Made by a program: the position numbers and the translations under genes
The notes under the pieces: generated by a model
What the model saw: only the letters and a program-made list of their open reading frames with translations
What the model was told of the DNA's origin: nothing
Database searches by the model: none
Shown: one piece after another, positions 9,186 through 17,231 of the stretch
How the letters are laid out: the number at the start of each line of letters is the position of its first letter
How positions within the stretch are numbered: the stretch's first letter is position 1
NCBI GenBank assembly: GCA_038120095.1
Contig: JAYOKZ010000001.1
Coordinates: 62,001 to 126,000 of the forward strand
Reading direction: 5' to 3'
DNA from: UBA2589 sp038120095
GTDB taxonomy: Bacteria > Gemmatimonadota > Gemmatimonadetes > Longimicrobiales > Gaopeijiaceae
Length of the DNA: 64,000 nucleotides

Positions 9186-10574
9186 ATGGACTTCATCACC
9201 GGAAAGCACATCTCGCGGCGAACGATGCTCAAGGGCATGGGCGCCTCGATGGGTCTGCCGCTTCTCGATGCCATGGTCCCCGCATCCCGCCCACTGAGTG
9301 CGACGGAGGCTGGACGGTCGGCTGACAGTACGCGCCTGGTCGCGATCGAGAATGTGCATGGGGCAGCCGGCTGTAACGACCTCGGCGCATCGCTCGGACT
9401 CTGGTCGCCTCGGGAGGAAGGGAAAAATTTCGACCTCTCCCTCTCGTCGATGAACCCGCTCGATCCGTACCGTAAGTATCTGACGATCATCTCGGATACG
9501 GACTCTCGAATGGCCGACGCCTACTCGCCTGGCGAGATCGGTGGCGACCACTTCCGGACTGCAGCCGTCTTCCTGACGCAGGCCCATCCGCGACAGACCC
9601 AGGGGTCGGACGTCTACGCGGGCCCGTCCTTCGATCAGATCTATGCGCAGAGCATGGCCGGGGAGACCCCGATCAGCTCCATGCAGCTGACGATCGAAAA
9701 TGTCGATCAGGCTGGCGGGTGCGCGTACGGCTACTCCTGCGTGTACACCGACACCATCTCATGGGCATCTCCGACACAGCCGTTGCCGATGATCCGCGAC
9801 CCGCGTGCGGTCTTCGAACAGCTCTTCGGGGCAGGCGGCACTCCGGAGCAGCGCGCTGAGCGCCTCGCGACCGATCGTTCGATCCTTGACTGGGTCATGG
9901 GCGAGATGAACGGACTTCGGCGTGACCTGGGCGCAGCCGACCAGCACCGCCTGGACCTTTACACGACCAACATTCGAGAGCTCGAACAGCGGATCCAGCG
10001 GATCGAGGCTCAGAACTCCAGCGGTTCCGAACGAGAGATCCCTGAAGCACCGGTGGGAGTTCCGGATGATTTTGCCGAGCACATGCGTCTGATGTTCGAT
10101 CTGCAGGTGCTCGCGTTCATGTCCGACTCCACGCGGGTGTTCTCCTTCAAGATGGGTCGCGACGCTTCACCGCGGGTCTACCCGGGCTCGGGTTCGGACT
10201 CGCCGTATCACGCGGCATCACACCATGGAGGACGTGAAGAACGCGTCCGCGATTTCGCGAAGATCAACACCTATCACGTATCGATGCTGCCGTACTTCCT
10301 CGACAAGCTGGCCGCCGTTTCGGAAGGCGACGGGACGCTGCTCGACAAGACGATGATCATGTACGGCTCCGCGATGGCGGATTCCAATCTGCACAACCAC
10401 ATCCGGTGTCCGCTCTTCCTTCTCGGTGGGGCGAATGGTCTCATCGAAGGGGAGAACCACATCCGGGCGACGCCGGGGACACCGATGGCCAACGTGTTCC
10501 TGTCCGTGCTGCACAAGCTCGGCGTCAACAATCTCGAAACGTTTGGGGACAGCACCGGCACGTTCTCACTCTAG
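9186..10574 (+). CDS. Tat-exported DUF1552 family protein
   Basis: A 462-residue protein whose N-terminus ISRRTMLKGMGASMGLPLL is a twin-arginine signal, implying folded export to the periplasm. The body matches DUF1552, with GSDVYAGPSFDQIYAQ, a conserved HxxSHH-like stretch (YHAASHHGG), and the C-terminal MIMYGSAMADSNLHNH and LLGGANGLIEG segments. The fold resembles sulfatase/alkaline-phosphatase-like DUF1501 proteins, but no catalytic residue can be assigned with confidence. It lies 38 bases after the DUF1592 gene and almost certainly shares its operon. The association is known from planctomycetes and relatives, and the function is not. Confidence 0.88.
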   Translation: MDFITGKHISRRTMLKGMGASMGLPLLDAMVPASRPLSATEAGRSADSTRLVAIENVHGAAGCNDLGASLGLWSPREEGKNFDLSLSSMNPLDPYRKYLTIISDTDSRMADAYSPGEIGGDHFRTAAVFLTQAHPRQTQGSDVYAGPSFDQIYAQSMAGETPISSMQLTIENVDQAGGCAYGYSCVYTDTISWASPTQPLPMIRDPRAVFEQLFGAGGTPEQRAERLATDRSILDWVMGEMNGLRRDLGAADQHRLDLYTTNIRELEQRIQRIEAQNSSGSEREIPEAPVGVPDDFAEHMRLMFDLQVLAFMSDSTRVFSFKMGRDASPRVYPGSGSDSPYHAASHHGGREERVRDFAKINTYHVSMLPYFLDKLAAVSEGDGTLLDKTMIMYGSAMADSNLHNHIRCPLFLLGGANGLIEGENHIRATPGTPMANVFLSVLHKLGVNNLETFGDSTGTFSL

Positions 10575-10614
10575 GGTTGAACTGATCGGAGGCGGGAGCT
10601 TCCGGGAGAACTTC

Positions 10615-12474
10615 ATGGCAAAGCATTCCACGATGGGTCGACTGGCCTCGGTTCTGGCGCTGAGTCTCGCGCTGGCAGCCGCGACGCCTCCCGAGGCGCC
10701 GGTAGCCGACGCGGCGCAATCCGGTGACATCGCTCAGGTCCGTACCCTGCTGCAGCAGGGCGCAGACGTGAATGCCGCTCAGGCCGACGGTCTGACGGCT
10801 CTGCACTGGGCAGCCATGAACAACCACGGAGAGATTGTGGACGTTCTGCTGTACGCCGGTGCGACGGTGCGTCCGCTCACTCGCGTAGGTGGGTATACGC
10901 CCCTGCATCTGGCAGCGCGGGCGGGGCACGCCGGGATCGTGACCAAACTGGTCGCGGCGGGTGCGGACCCTGATGAGTGGACCTCGACCGGGGTGACTGC
11001 CGCGCACTTCGCTGCTCAGGCGAATTCAGGTGCGACCATTCGGGCGCTCTTCGAGGCCGGTGCCGACCTGGACGCGACCGACGGGTTTCAGAGCCGGACA
11101 CCCATGGTGTTCGCCGCATCTCGAAACTCCACGGACGCTCTGGTGACATTGCTCGAACTGGGCGCCGATCCATCGATTCAGACGGATCTCAACGATTACA
11201 CCGTCAGGGATGGCACCGACCGTGACGAGCGTGCGCATCGTGCACGAGTTCGCGCGGCCGAGGCCGGCGAAGAGGTCGTTCAGAACGACAACGCCGATCG
11301 CCTGGGACAGCCTCAGCGGCAGCAGCCGGCCCCTCCCGACTCCGCGCAGGTCGAGGAAGAGGAAGAGGAAGAGGAAGAGGAGGCTGCCGCGGACGAGGCG
11401 AAGGAAGAGGATCAGCCCGAGGAGCCTCCGATCCGGGCACTCTCGTCGACGGAGCAGATCGGCGTGCAGGGCGGGTTCACTGCGCTGCACTACGCTGCGC
11501 GGCAAGGCCATATCGAGTCGGCCGAGATGCTGCTCGACCACGGTGCGGACATCGACCAGCTTTCAGGGGGAGATCAGTCGAGCCCTCTGCTGGTGTCCGT
11601 CATCAATGGGAATTATGACCTGGCCCGGATGCTCGTCGAGCGCGGTGCAGATGTAAATATCGTGAGTGATGATGGCGTCGGCCCGCTTTTCGCGACGTTG
11701 AACATCGAGTGGTCACTGAGGACGTGGTATCCGCAGCCCCAGATGTATCACACGCAGGCAACGTCCTATCTCGAGCTGATGGAAGTGCTCCTCGACGCTG
11801 GCGCGGATCCCAATGCCCAGACGAGCACCCACGTGTGGTATGCGGCATACAATGCGGGGCGGATGGGCGTGGACTTCACAGGTGCGACCCCCTTCTGGCG
11901 GGCCGCATACGCGACGGACGTCACGGCGATGCGTCTGCTGCACTCGTACGGAGCGGATCCGAACATCTGGACCACGAAGCTTCCGAGCCGCCGCCGCTTC
12001 TTCGATCCGGGCAACCCCGCCGCGAACACGGGTGCAGACGAACAGGAGCTGGATCCGTCCGGTCTGCCGCCGGTGCCGGTTGGCGGTCCCGGAGTTCACC
12101 CCATCCACGCGGCGTCCGGCGTCGGCTTCGGCACGTCTCGGGTGGCACAGCAGCATCGGAGCGTGCCCGACGGCTGGCTCCCAGCCATGAAGTATTTCGT
12201 CGAAGAACTCGGGGTAGACCCGAATCTGCGCGACATGGATGGGTTCACCGCGATTCACCATTCGGCAGCGCGTGGGGACAACGAGACGATTCTTTATCTG
12301 GTGGAGCAGGGTGCGGACGTGTCCCTCGTGAGTCGAAGGGGTCAGACGACGGCAGACATGGCGAACAGCCCCGAGCAGCGGGCTCAGCCTCACCCTGCGA
12401 CGATTGCACTCCTCGAGAAGCTCGGCTCGCACAACAACCACAACTGCCAGTCCTGCGGGACGGGCGGCAACTGA
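10615..12474 (+). CDS. Exported ankyrin-repeat protein with acidic linker and C-terminal CxxC
   Basis: This 619-residue protein starts at the ATG at 10615, which gives a signal peptide (ALSLALAAATPPEAPVADA) and has GGGAG upstream. A run of about five ankyrin repeats follows, recognisable by GADVNAAQADGLTALHWAA and GYTPLHLAARAGH. A Glu-rich linker (~residues 245-270) comes next, then a second set of repeats including GFTALHYAARQGH, GADPNAQ and GFTAIHHSAARGD. The last residues are NCQSCGTGGN, with Cys611 and Cys614 forming a CxxC that lacks the His of a heme site and could bind metal or form a disulfide. It lies 40 bases after the DUF1552 gene, so it is probably the third member of that operon and a candidate periplasmic scaffold. 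That role is inference from context. Confidence 0.88.
   Translation: MAKHSTMGRLASVLALSLALAAATPPEAPVADAAQSGDIAQVRTLLQQGADVNAAQADGLTALHWAAMNNHGEIVDVLLYAGATVRPLTRVGGYTPLHLAARAGHAGIVTKLVAAGADPDEWTSTGVTAAHFAAQANSGATIRALFEAGADLDATDGFQSRTPMVFAASRNSTDALVTLLELGADPSIQTDLNDYTVRDGTDRDERAHRARVRAAEAGEEVVQNDNADRLGQPQRQQPAPPDSAQVEEEEEEEEEEAAADEAKEEDQPEEPPIRALSSTEQIGVQGGFTALHYAARQGHIESAEMLLDHGADIDQLSGGDQSSPLLVSVINGNYDLARMLVERGADVNIVSDDGVGPLFATLNIEWSLRTWYPQPQMYHTQATSYLELMEVLLDAGADPNAQTSTHVWYAAYNAGRMGVDFTGATPFWRAAYATDVTAMRLLHSYGADPNIWTTKLPSRRRFFDPGNPAANTGADEQELDPSGLPPVPVGGPGVHPIHAASGVGFGTSRVAQQHRSVPDGWLPAMKYFVEELGVDPNLRDMDGFTAIHHSAARGDNETILYLVEQGADVSLVSRRGQTTADMANSPEQRAQPHPATIALLEKLGSHNNHNCQSCGTGGN
11353..11382 (+). 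repeat. GAGGAA hexamer repeat encoding a poly-Glu linker
   Basis: About four and a half tandem copies of gaggaa inside the ankyrin gene encode a Glu run. It is a candidate site for length variation by slippage in multiples of two codons. Confidence 0.8.
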
Positions 12475-12508
12475 TCTGCCAGGCGACGGGGCACGGAGCG
12501 GCTCAACC

Positions 12509-13030
12509 ATGATGCGGTCATTCCTGTTCGGCTCTCTATTCGCTGCGCTTGCGGTCCCGGTGACGCTCGAAGCGCAGGATACGGAGTGGAACCGTTACAC
12601 GCTGGAAGATCTGGGCGGTGTGTTCATCCGGATCGAGGCGAACGACGCCTGCTCGTCAGCCGGGGCCACCCCGGCGGCCTATGAGGCAGACGTATCACTG
12701 AAATTGATCGAGTCCGAGGTCGGTGTACTGACTCGGGACGAGATGCTGGCTCATCCGGCCATGCCGGAGCTTCGGGTCTCTCTCGATTGTGCAGTCGGAG
12801 GTAGTGGCTCGATCGCGTTCGCGGTTGCTCTCCGAGTTCAGCAGTCGGCGCAGATGCTGCGGGACACGCAGATCACGCTGCCCGAGGCCGTCACGTGGTT
12901 TCATACCGAGGTCGGAGGCGCGCCAGAGGATGGGGCCGTCGATGCCATCGGGTCCACCCTGATGGCGGGTGTCGAGGTGTTCGCTGCGGCATGGGCGGCG
13001 ATCAACGCCGAGGAGGAAGGGAGCCGCTGA
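12509..13030 (+). CDS. Small exported protein of unknown function
   Basis: A 173-residue protein beginning MMRSFLFGSLFAALAVPVTLEAQ, a clean Sec signal with cleavage after EAQ. I do not recognise a family. The mature region has two Cys (in NDACSSAG and LDCAVGG) that could form a disulfide and alternating beta-like segments (GVFIRIEAND, SIAFAVALRVQQ), and it ends in an Ala-rich helix (GVEVFAAAWAAINAEEE). It lies 34 bases after the ankyrin gene and immediately before a strong terminator, so it is the likely last gene of the DUF1592-DUF1552-ankyrin operon. An in-frame start at 12404 would overlap the ankyrin gene and lacks signal character. Confidence 0.7.
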   Translation: MMRSFLFGSLFAALAVPVTLEAQDTEWNRYTLEDLGGVFIRIEANDACSSAGATPAAYEADVSLKLIESEVGVLTRDEMLAHPAMPELRVSLDCAVGGSGSIAFAVALRVQQSAQMLRDTQITLPEAVTWFHTEVGGAPEDGAVDAIGSTLMAGVEVFAAAWAAINAEEEGSR

Positions 13031-13054
13031 GTCTGGGACGGGATTCTTCATCCT

Positions 13055-13096
13055 GAGGGCGGGTGGATCGGCAGATCTTCCCGCCCTCTGCTTTTT
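13055..13096 (+). terminator. Rho-independent terminator
   Basis: GAGGGCGGG (13055-13063) pairs perfectly with CCCGCCCTC (13080-13088) across a 16-base loop, followed by TGCTTTTTG. It closes the operon that begins at 6691. Confidence 0.88.
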
Positions 13097-13165
13097 GTGG
13101 CCCGCCCGCTAGCGGCACGGGAGCCCCAGGCCTACCCTGTCGCAAATTGCCCTTCCGGAGGTTTC

Positions 13166-14008
13166 ATGCGACGCTCACGACTGTCCCCTGCGCTTGTCCT
13201 CGTGACCCTGTTGATGTCACTCGGTTTCGCTCCCTCTCGTGCGTCCGCGACCTGGTCCGTGATCGCGGTCGATCTCTCCTCGGGCCGAGTGGTCGTCTCC
13301 TCTGCCACCTGTGTCGCGCAGGGCCGCTTCGCCGGCTTCCCTGCACTCGGCCTCATGGACATTCAGGCCATTGTGGTCCCCGGCGTGGGTGTGGCAGCAG
13401 CACAGGCCGGCGTTGATAACACCCGCGCCAATCAGACGCTGATCTACGACGAGCTGAAGGCCGGCACCGACCCTCGCCTGATTCTCGACATGCTGCGCGC
13501 AGACCCCGACATCGAGCGACGGCAGTTCGGGATCGTCGACATGCAAGGTCGCTCGATCGGGTTCTCAGGAAACGGCAATGGTGCGGCATCGAGTTCGTTG
13601 CAGGGTCAGGTCCCCGGCACACAGATCTTCTACTCGGTGCAGGGCAACATTCTCGCATCAGATTTTGTCGTCACGAATGCTGCCCGAGCCCTCGAAGAGA
13701 CCGAGGGCGATATCATCGACAGGGTCATCGCCGCGATGGAGGCCGCGGATGATGCCGGTGGTGACCGGCGGTGCACCTGCGAGACCGAACCGGTTCCGGA
13801 TGCTGCGTGTGACGGGCGAAACGCGCACGTTGCCTACGTACTGGCCGCTGATCGCGATGACCCCGAAGGTAACTCGTTCAATGACGGCGACTACTTCATG
13901 TATCTCGACGTCACGGACGAAAACATCGAATCACACGAGAATGGCAACCCGGTCATCACCCTCCGGATGCGCTACGACGCATGGAAAGAGGCAAACCGGC
14001 AGGAATGA
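13166..14008 (+). CDS. Exported DUF1028 family protein (Ntn-hydrolase-like)
   Basis: A 280-residue protein. The start at the ATG at 13166 follows GGAGG by 4 bases and opens a signal peptide ending near SRASA. Cleavage would expose TWSVIAVDLSSGRVV, which matches the N-terminus of DUF1028. Other family landmarks are VPGVGVAAAQAGVDN, LRADPDIERRQFGIVD and the Gly/Asn-rich GFSGNGNGAAS. DUF1028 proteins are structurally related to Ntn hydrolases, and the mature N-terminal Thr would suit such a nucleophile. This is inference, as is any amidohydrolase activity. The C-terminal region has a Cys cluster (CTCETEPVPDAAC) and DYFMYLDV. The gene is monocistronic, behind a terminator and convergent with the next gene. 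Confidence 0.85.
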   Translation: MRRSRLSPALVLVTLLMSLGFAPSRASATWSVIAVDLSSGRVVVSSATCVAQGRFAGFPALGLMDIQAIVVPGVGVAAAQAGVDNTRANQTLIYDELKAGTDPRLILDMLRADPDIERRQFGIVDMQGRSIGFSGNGNGAASSSLQGQVPGTQIFYSVQGNILASDFVVTNAARALEETEGDIIDRVIAAMEAADDAGGDRRCTCETEPVPDAACDGRNAHVAYVLAADRDDPEGNSFNDGDYFMYLDVTDENIESHENGNPVITLRMRYDAWKEANRQE

Positions 14009-14026
14009 CTGGGGGAAGTCCGACCG

Positions 14027-14875
14027 TCACCTCTGCATCGCTGCAAGAATCGCGGCCACGGTCTGATCAGTCCTCCACTGCATCAGTTCTTCGCCGACCG
14101 TGATCGTACGCCCCAGGGGCACGAGCGAGACACCGTTGATGGATGCACGGCCGGCCTGGACGCGCTCTTCGTACCGCACGGTCTCGGGATCGACGGCGGC
14201 CTGCATGGCGGTCAGCCAGAAGTTGTCATGCCATCCCTCGCTCTCCTCGTAGATGCCGAACGTGTCCTCCATGTGCCGCTGCACACCGGCATTGTCGTAG
14301 AACTCGGGAATGAAAAGCGCCTTCGCCGTGCCCCACTCCTCGTTCAGGCGTTCAGCCGCATTTCGCATTCCCGTCTGGTTCCCACCACTGTCCCCGATGT
14401 AGACGATCCAGTCGAAGCCGTGCTGGTGCAGACTGCGACCGACGTCCTCGAGCATCGCCTCGAATGTCTCCTGCCGAACGCTGAGGGTCCCGGAATATCT
14501 CATATGACCCGTCGGAGGATTGATGCCACCCTCGGGGACCAGTTTGATCACCGGAGCGCACAGCGCGTCTCCGAGCGTGCGGGCGATTCGTTCGCACATA
14601 CCTTCGAGTACGTAGTTGTGCTTGCCCATCGCAACGTACGGGCCGTTCTGCTCGATTCCGCCTGTCGGAACGATCGCCGTGCGCTTCCCTTCCCCGAGCG
14701 CATCACGGATCTCGATCCACGTCATCTCCTCGATCCAGATCGTATTCAGCGCCGGAATGGGGCGCTCCATCACCAGCTCTTCCTCCACTTCGAGTTGGGC
14801 CGAAGCCGGCGCAACCACGGCACCGGACAGACCGAACGAGACGAGAATCGTGACAAGAACGCGGGATGTGCTCAT
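14027..14875 (-). CDS. Exported creatininase-family protein with altered metal-ligand positions
   Basis: A 282-residue protein with a signal peptide ending APASAQ and a GGAGGG ribosome site 6 bases before the ATG. The body follows the creatininase/FAPy-deformylase fold pattern: IVPTGGIEQNGPY, PPTGHMRYSGTLS, and a Gly-rich GDSGGNQ where the family normally has NGHGGN. Relative to canonical members, the Glu ligand is kept (Glu75). The first His ligand reads Asn77, the expected Asp reads His86, and the NGH His reads Ser163. It may bind metal differently or be non-catalytic. Related exported proteins annotated only as creatininase occur in Gemmatimonadota and Acidobacteriota, and the substrate is unknown. 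It is divergent from the MBL-fold gene with 52 bases between them. Confidence 0.8.
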   Translation of the reverse strand: MSTSRVLVTILVSFGLSGAVVAPASAQLEVEEELVMERPIPALNTIWIEEMTWIEIRDALGEGKRTAIVPTGGIEQNGPYVAMGKHNYVLEGMCERIARTLGDALCAPVIKLVPEGGINPPTGHMRYSGTLSVRQETFEAMLEDVGRSLHQHGFDWIVYIGDSGGNQTGMRNAAERLNEEWGTAKALFIPEFYDNAGVQRHMEDTFGIYEESEGWHDNFWLTAMQAAVDPETVRYEERVQAGRASINGVSLVPLGRTITVGEELMQWRTDQTVAAILAAMQR

Positions 14876-14927
14876 AGTGTGCCCTCCATTTCGATGAAGT
14901 CGGTCATTCTACCGCGGGAAAACGGAC

Positions 14928-15923
14928 ATGGCGAACCACCCCTCACCTCTCCTCCTCGCCCTCTCACTCCTGGTCTTCGGCTGCGGTGGAAGCGAACGGG
15001 ATGAGACCACGTCGGAAACGACCGACATCACCAACGCCATCCCCGAGGATCAGCAGATCCGGACGGGAGATCCGTACGCTCGCGGGTACACGGACGACGA
15101 CTTCCCGCGCATTCAGGAACTCGCATCAGGGGTGTACACCTATGAGCAGCTACGCTCCGCAGGCGAGGAAAAATTCACGACTGTGAGCATGTTCGTCGTC
15201 ACTGACGACGGCGTCGTCGTGGCAGACGGCCAGGGGAATCTCGAAGAGACCCAACGGATGATCGACCACATTGCCGGCATCTCGGATCAGCCGATCACGG
15301 ACGTGGTCGTCGCATCCGACCACGGTGACCACACGGCCGGGAATGCGGCATTCCCGACGGAGGCCCGTTTCTGGGCGCACCCCACTTCGGCAGCCGCGCT
15401 GGAACGGATGGCTGCCAACAACGCGGATCTGCCCATGGCGACCCATCTGGTCTCCGATATCGAAGTCCTGCAGATGGGTGGAAGAGAGATCCGCCTTCAG
15501 TTCCTGGGACGTGCGCACACGGGTGGCGACCTCGTCGTGTATTTGCCGGAGGAAAAAATCATGTTCATGAGTGAGGCGTACCTCCACCGGATTTTTCCGG
15601 CGATGCGCTCGGCTTTTCCGTCGGAGTGGGTCGACATGATCGAAGCTGCTCAGGCGATGGAGGTCGACATCTACGTTCCGGGGCATGGCTTCGTCGATCA
15701 TCCGTCAGTACTCGAAGAAGAACTGGAGGTCTTTCAGGGGGCGATCCGAACCGTCATCGCAGAAGCTCATCGCTGGCACGAGGAGGGATTCGATCTTCAG
15801 GATGCGACGGCAGGCGCGACGTTCGGCGCACTCGAGACCTGGTCTCTGCGCGAGAGCCAGGGTGACCGGGCTCTGCAACAGGTTTTTGCGGAGATCGAGG
15901 GCAATCTTCCGGGGACCAACTGA
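14928..15923 (+). CDS. Metallo-beta-lactamase-fold lipoprotein
   Basis: A 331-residue exported protein with a signal ending LLVFGC (Cys19) followed by a Ser/Thr/Glu-rich linker. The MBL core starts near residue 65. The metal motif reads SDHGDH (residues 130-135), where the canonical HxHxDH has His in the first position. His132, Asp134, His135, His197 (GRAHTGGD) and His253 (PGHGF) are present, and the bridging Asp position reads Glu216 (FMSEAY). A dinuclear or single-zinc hydrolase with a modified site is plausible. SoxH-like or quorum-quenching-type hydrolases are relatives, but the substrate cannot be named. The stop overlaps the next start by one base (TGATG), so it is translationally coupled to the aminotransferase. 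Confidence 0.85.
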   Translation: MANHPSPLLLALSLLVFGCGGSERDETTSETTDITNAIPEDQQIRTGDPYARGYTDDDFPRIQELASGVYTYEQLRSAGEEKFTTVSMFVVTDDGVVVADGQGNLEETQRMIDHIAGISDQPITDVVVASDHGDHTAGNAAFPTEARFWAHPTSAAALERMAANNADLPMATHLVSDIEVLQMGGREIRLQFLGRAHTGGDLVVYLPEEKIMFMSEAYLHRIFPAMRSAFPSEWVDMIEAAQAMEVDIYVPGHGFVDHPSVLEEELEVFQGAIRTVIAEAHRWHEEGFDLQDATAGATFGALETWSLRESQGDRALQQVFAEIEGNLPGTN

Positions 15924-17152
15924 TGACGCGCTACAGTTCGATGATTCCGACTTCCCGGAACCGCGCCGGGAACGATCCCATCTTCATCTGGAACGGTGAG
16001 GCGCGCGCCCGAGCCGCGGCCGGGGACGACATCCTGAACGCGACCATCGGTGCGTTGATGAATGACGACGGAACGCTCTCGGGTCTTCCGACGGTCATTG
16101 ATACGCTGAAGCGTCTGACCACGTCCGGCGTCGGTGGCTATGCACCCATTTCCGGACTCCCGGCATACCGCGAGGCCGTGGTGCGGGATCTCTTCGGCGA
16201 CGGGCCTCTCGCCAGCCAGGCCACGGCCGTGGCCGCGCCAGGCGGCAGCGGTGCCGTCTACGCGGCCGTAGTGAACTTCCTGGACAGGGGACAAACGATG
16301 CTCGTCCCTGAGTTCTTCTGGGGGCCGTACCGGGAGATCACCCAGCATTCCGGCCGCGGCCTCGATCCATTCACGATGTTCGACAGCGACGGAGCTTTTG
16401 ACATCGCCGGGATGAGTACCGCCATCGATCGGCATCTCGAGGCTCAGGGCCGCGTACTTCTCGTTCTCAACTTTCCCTGCCACAATCCGACCGGGTACTC
16501 GCTGACCGACGAAGAGTGGGGGCGGGTCGTGGATGTCGTCCATGAGGCCGGTCAACGTGGGCCGGTAACGGTCCTGGTCGATGCCGCCTATATGGAGTTC
16601 GCCGGCACCGAGGCCCGCGGCTGGGTGCCGCACGTGCGGAGAATGCTGGAGCACGCGACAGTGCTCGTAGCGTGGACCGCCTCGAAGAGCATGGCGCAGT
16701 ACGGCTCGCGCGTGGGTGCCATCGTGGGCCTTCACGCAGATCCGGACGAACTGGCACAGATCGACAATGCTCTGGGCTACTCGGCGCGTGCGACCTGGTC
16801 GAACTGTCCCCACCTCGGTCAACTGGCCGTCACTCACCTCCTGACCGATCCGGACCTGGCCGCCGCGGTGACCGAGGAGCGGGCACGGCTCATGGCGCTC
16901 CTCCAGGGGCGGATCGATGGGTTCAACAGTCGCTCGACCAGTCTGGGGCTCCCGACACCGCGATTCGACGCCGGCTTCTTCGTTGCGGTTTTCACGCCGG
17001 ACGAGGACGCGACGGCAGCCGCGATGCGAGAGCTGGGGGTCTACGTCGTTCCCATACCGGGCGCAGTGCGCGTGGCGATATGCTCCACGCCCGAATCGAC
17101 GATGGATCGCCTCACAAGGGCGCTGGAGGCAGGATTGGCGGCAGCACGCTGA
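15923..17152 (+). CDS. PLP-dependent aminotransferase, fold type I (class I/II)
   Basis: A 409-residue cytosolic enzyme of the aspartate/aromatic aminotransferase type. Motifs in order are GVGGYAPISGLPAYREAV, the cofactor loop APGGSGAVYAAV, and NFPCHNPTGYSLT (conserved Asn-Pro-Thr-Gly). VDAAYMEF follows, with the PLP N1-binding Asp, and then TASKSMAQYG with Lys255 as the probable Schiff-base lysine. A C-terminal PIPGAVRVAICS supplies the carboxylate-binding Arg. It is coupled by a 1-base overlap to the upstream MBL lipoprotein. I cannot tell which amino acid it uses. The unusual NFPCHNPTG loop and the LGYSARATWSNCP segment are close to tyrosine/aromatic aminotransferases of this group. Confidence 0.88.
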   Translation: MTRYSSMIPTSRNRAGNDPIFIWNGEARARAAAGDDILNATIGALMNDDGTLSGLPTVIDTLKRLTTSGVGGYAPISGLPAYREAVVRDLFGDGPLASQATAVAAPGGSGAVYAAVVNFLDRGQTMLVPEFFWGPYREITQHSGRGLDPFTMFDSDGAFDIAGMSTAIDRHLEAQGRVLLVLNFPCHNPTGYSLTDEEWGRVVDVVHEAGQRGPVTVLVDAAYMEFAGTEARGWVPHVRRMLEHATVLVAWTASKSMAQYGSRVGAIVGLHADPDELAQIDNALGYSARATWSNCPHLGQLAVTHLLTDPDLAAAVTEERARLMALLQGRIDGFNSRSTSLGLPTPRFDAGFFVAVFTPDEDATAAAMRELGVYVVPIPGAVRVAICSTPESTMDRLTRALEAGLAAAR

Positions 17153-17231
17153 GCCCGGGGATCCGGCGGCACCGCCTCACGGCACACGCTGCCGCGCGCG
17201 GGTCCCCCGGATTCGCCCTTCCAAGTGAAGG

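Noticed and set aside
17153..17231. GC-rich imperfect inverted repeat between convergent genes, considered as a terminator
   Set aside because: The arms (cccggggatcc and gggtcccccgg) mismatch in the middle, and no T-run follows on either strand.
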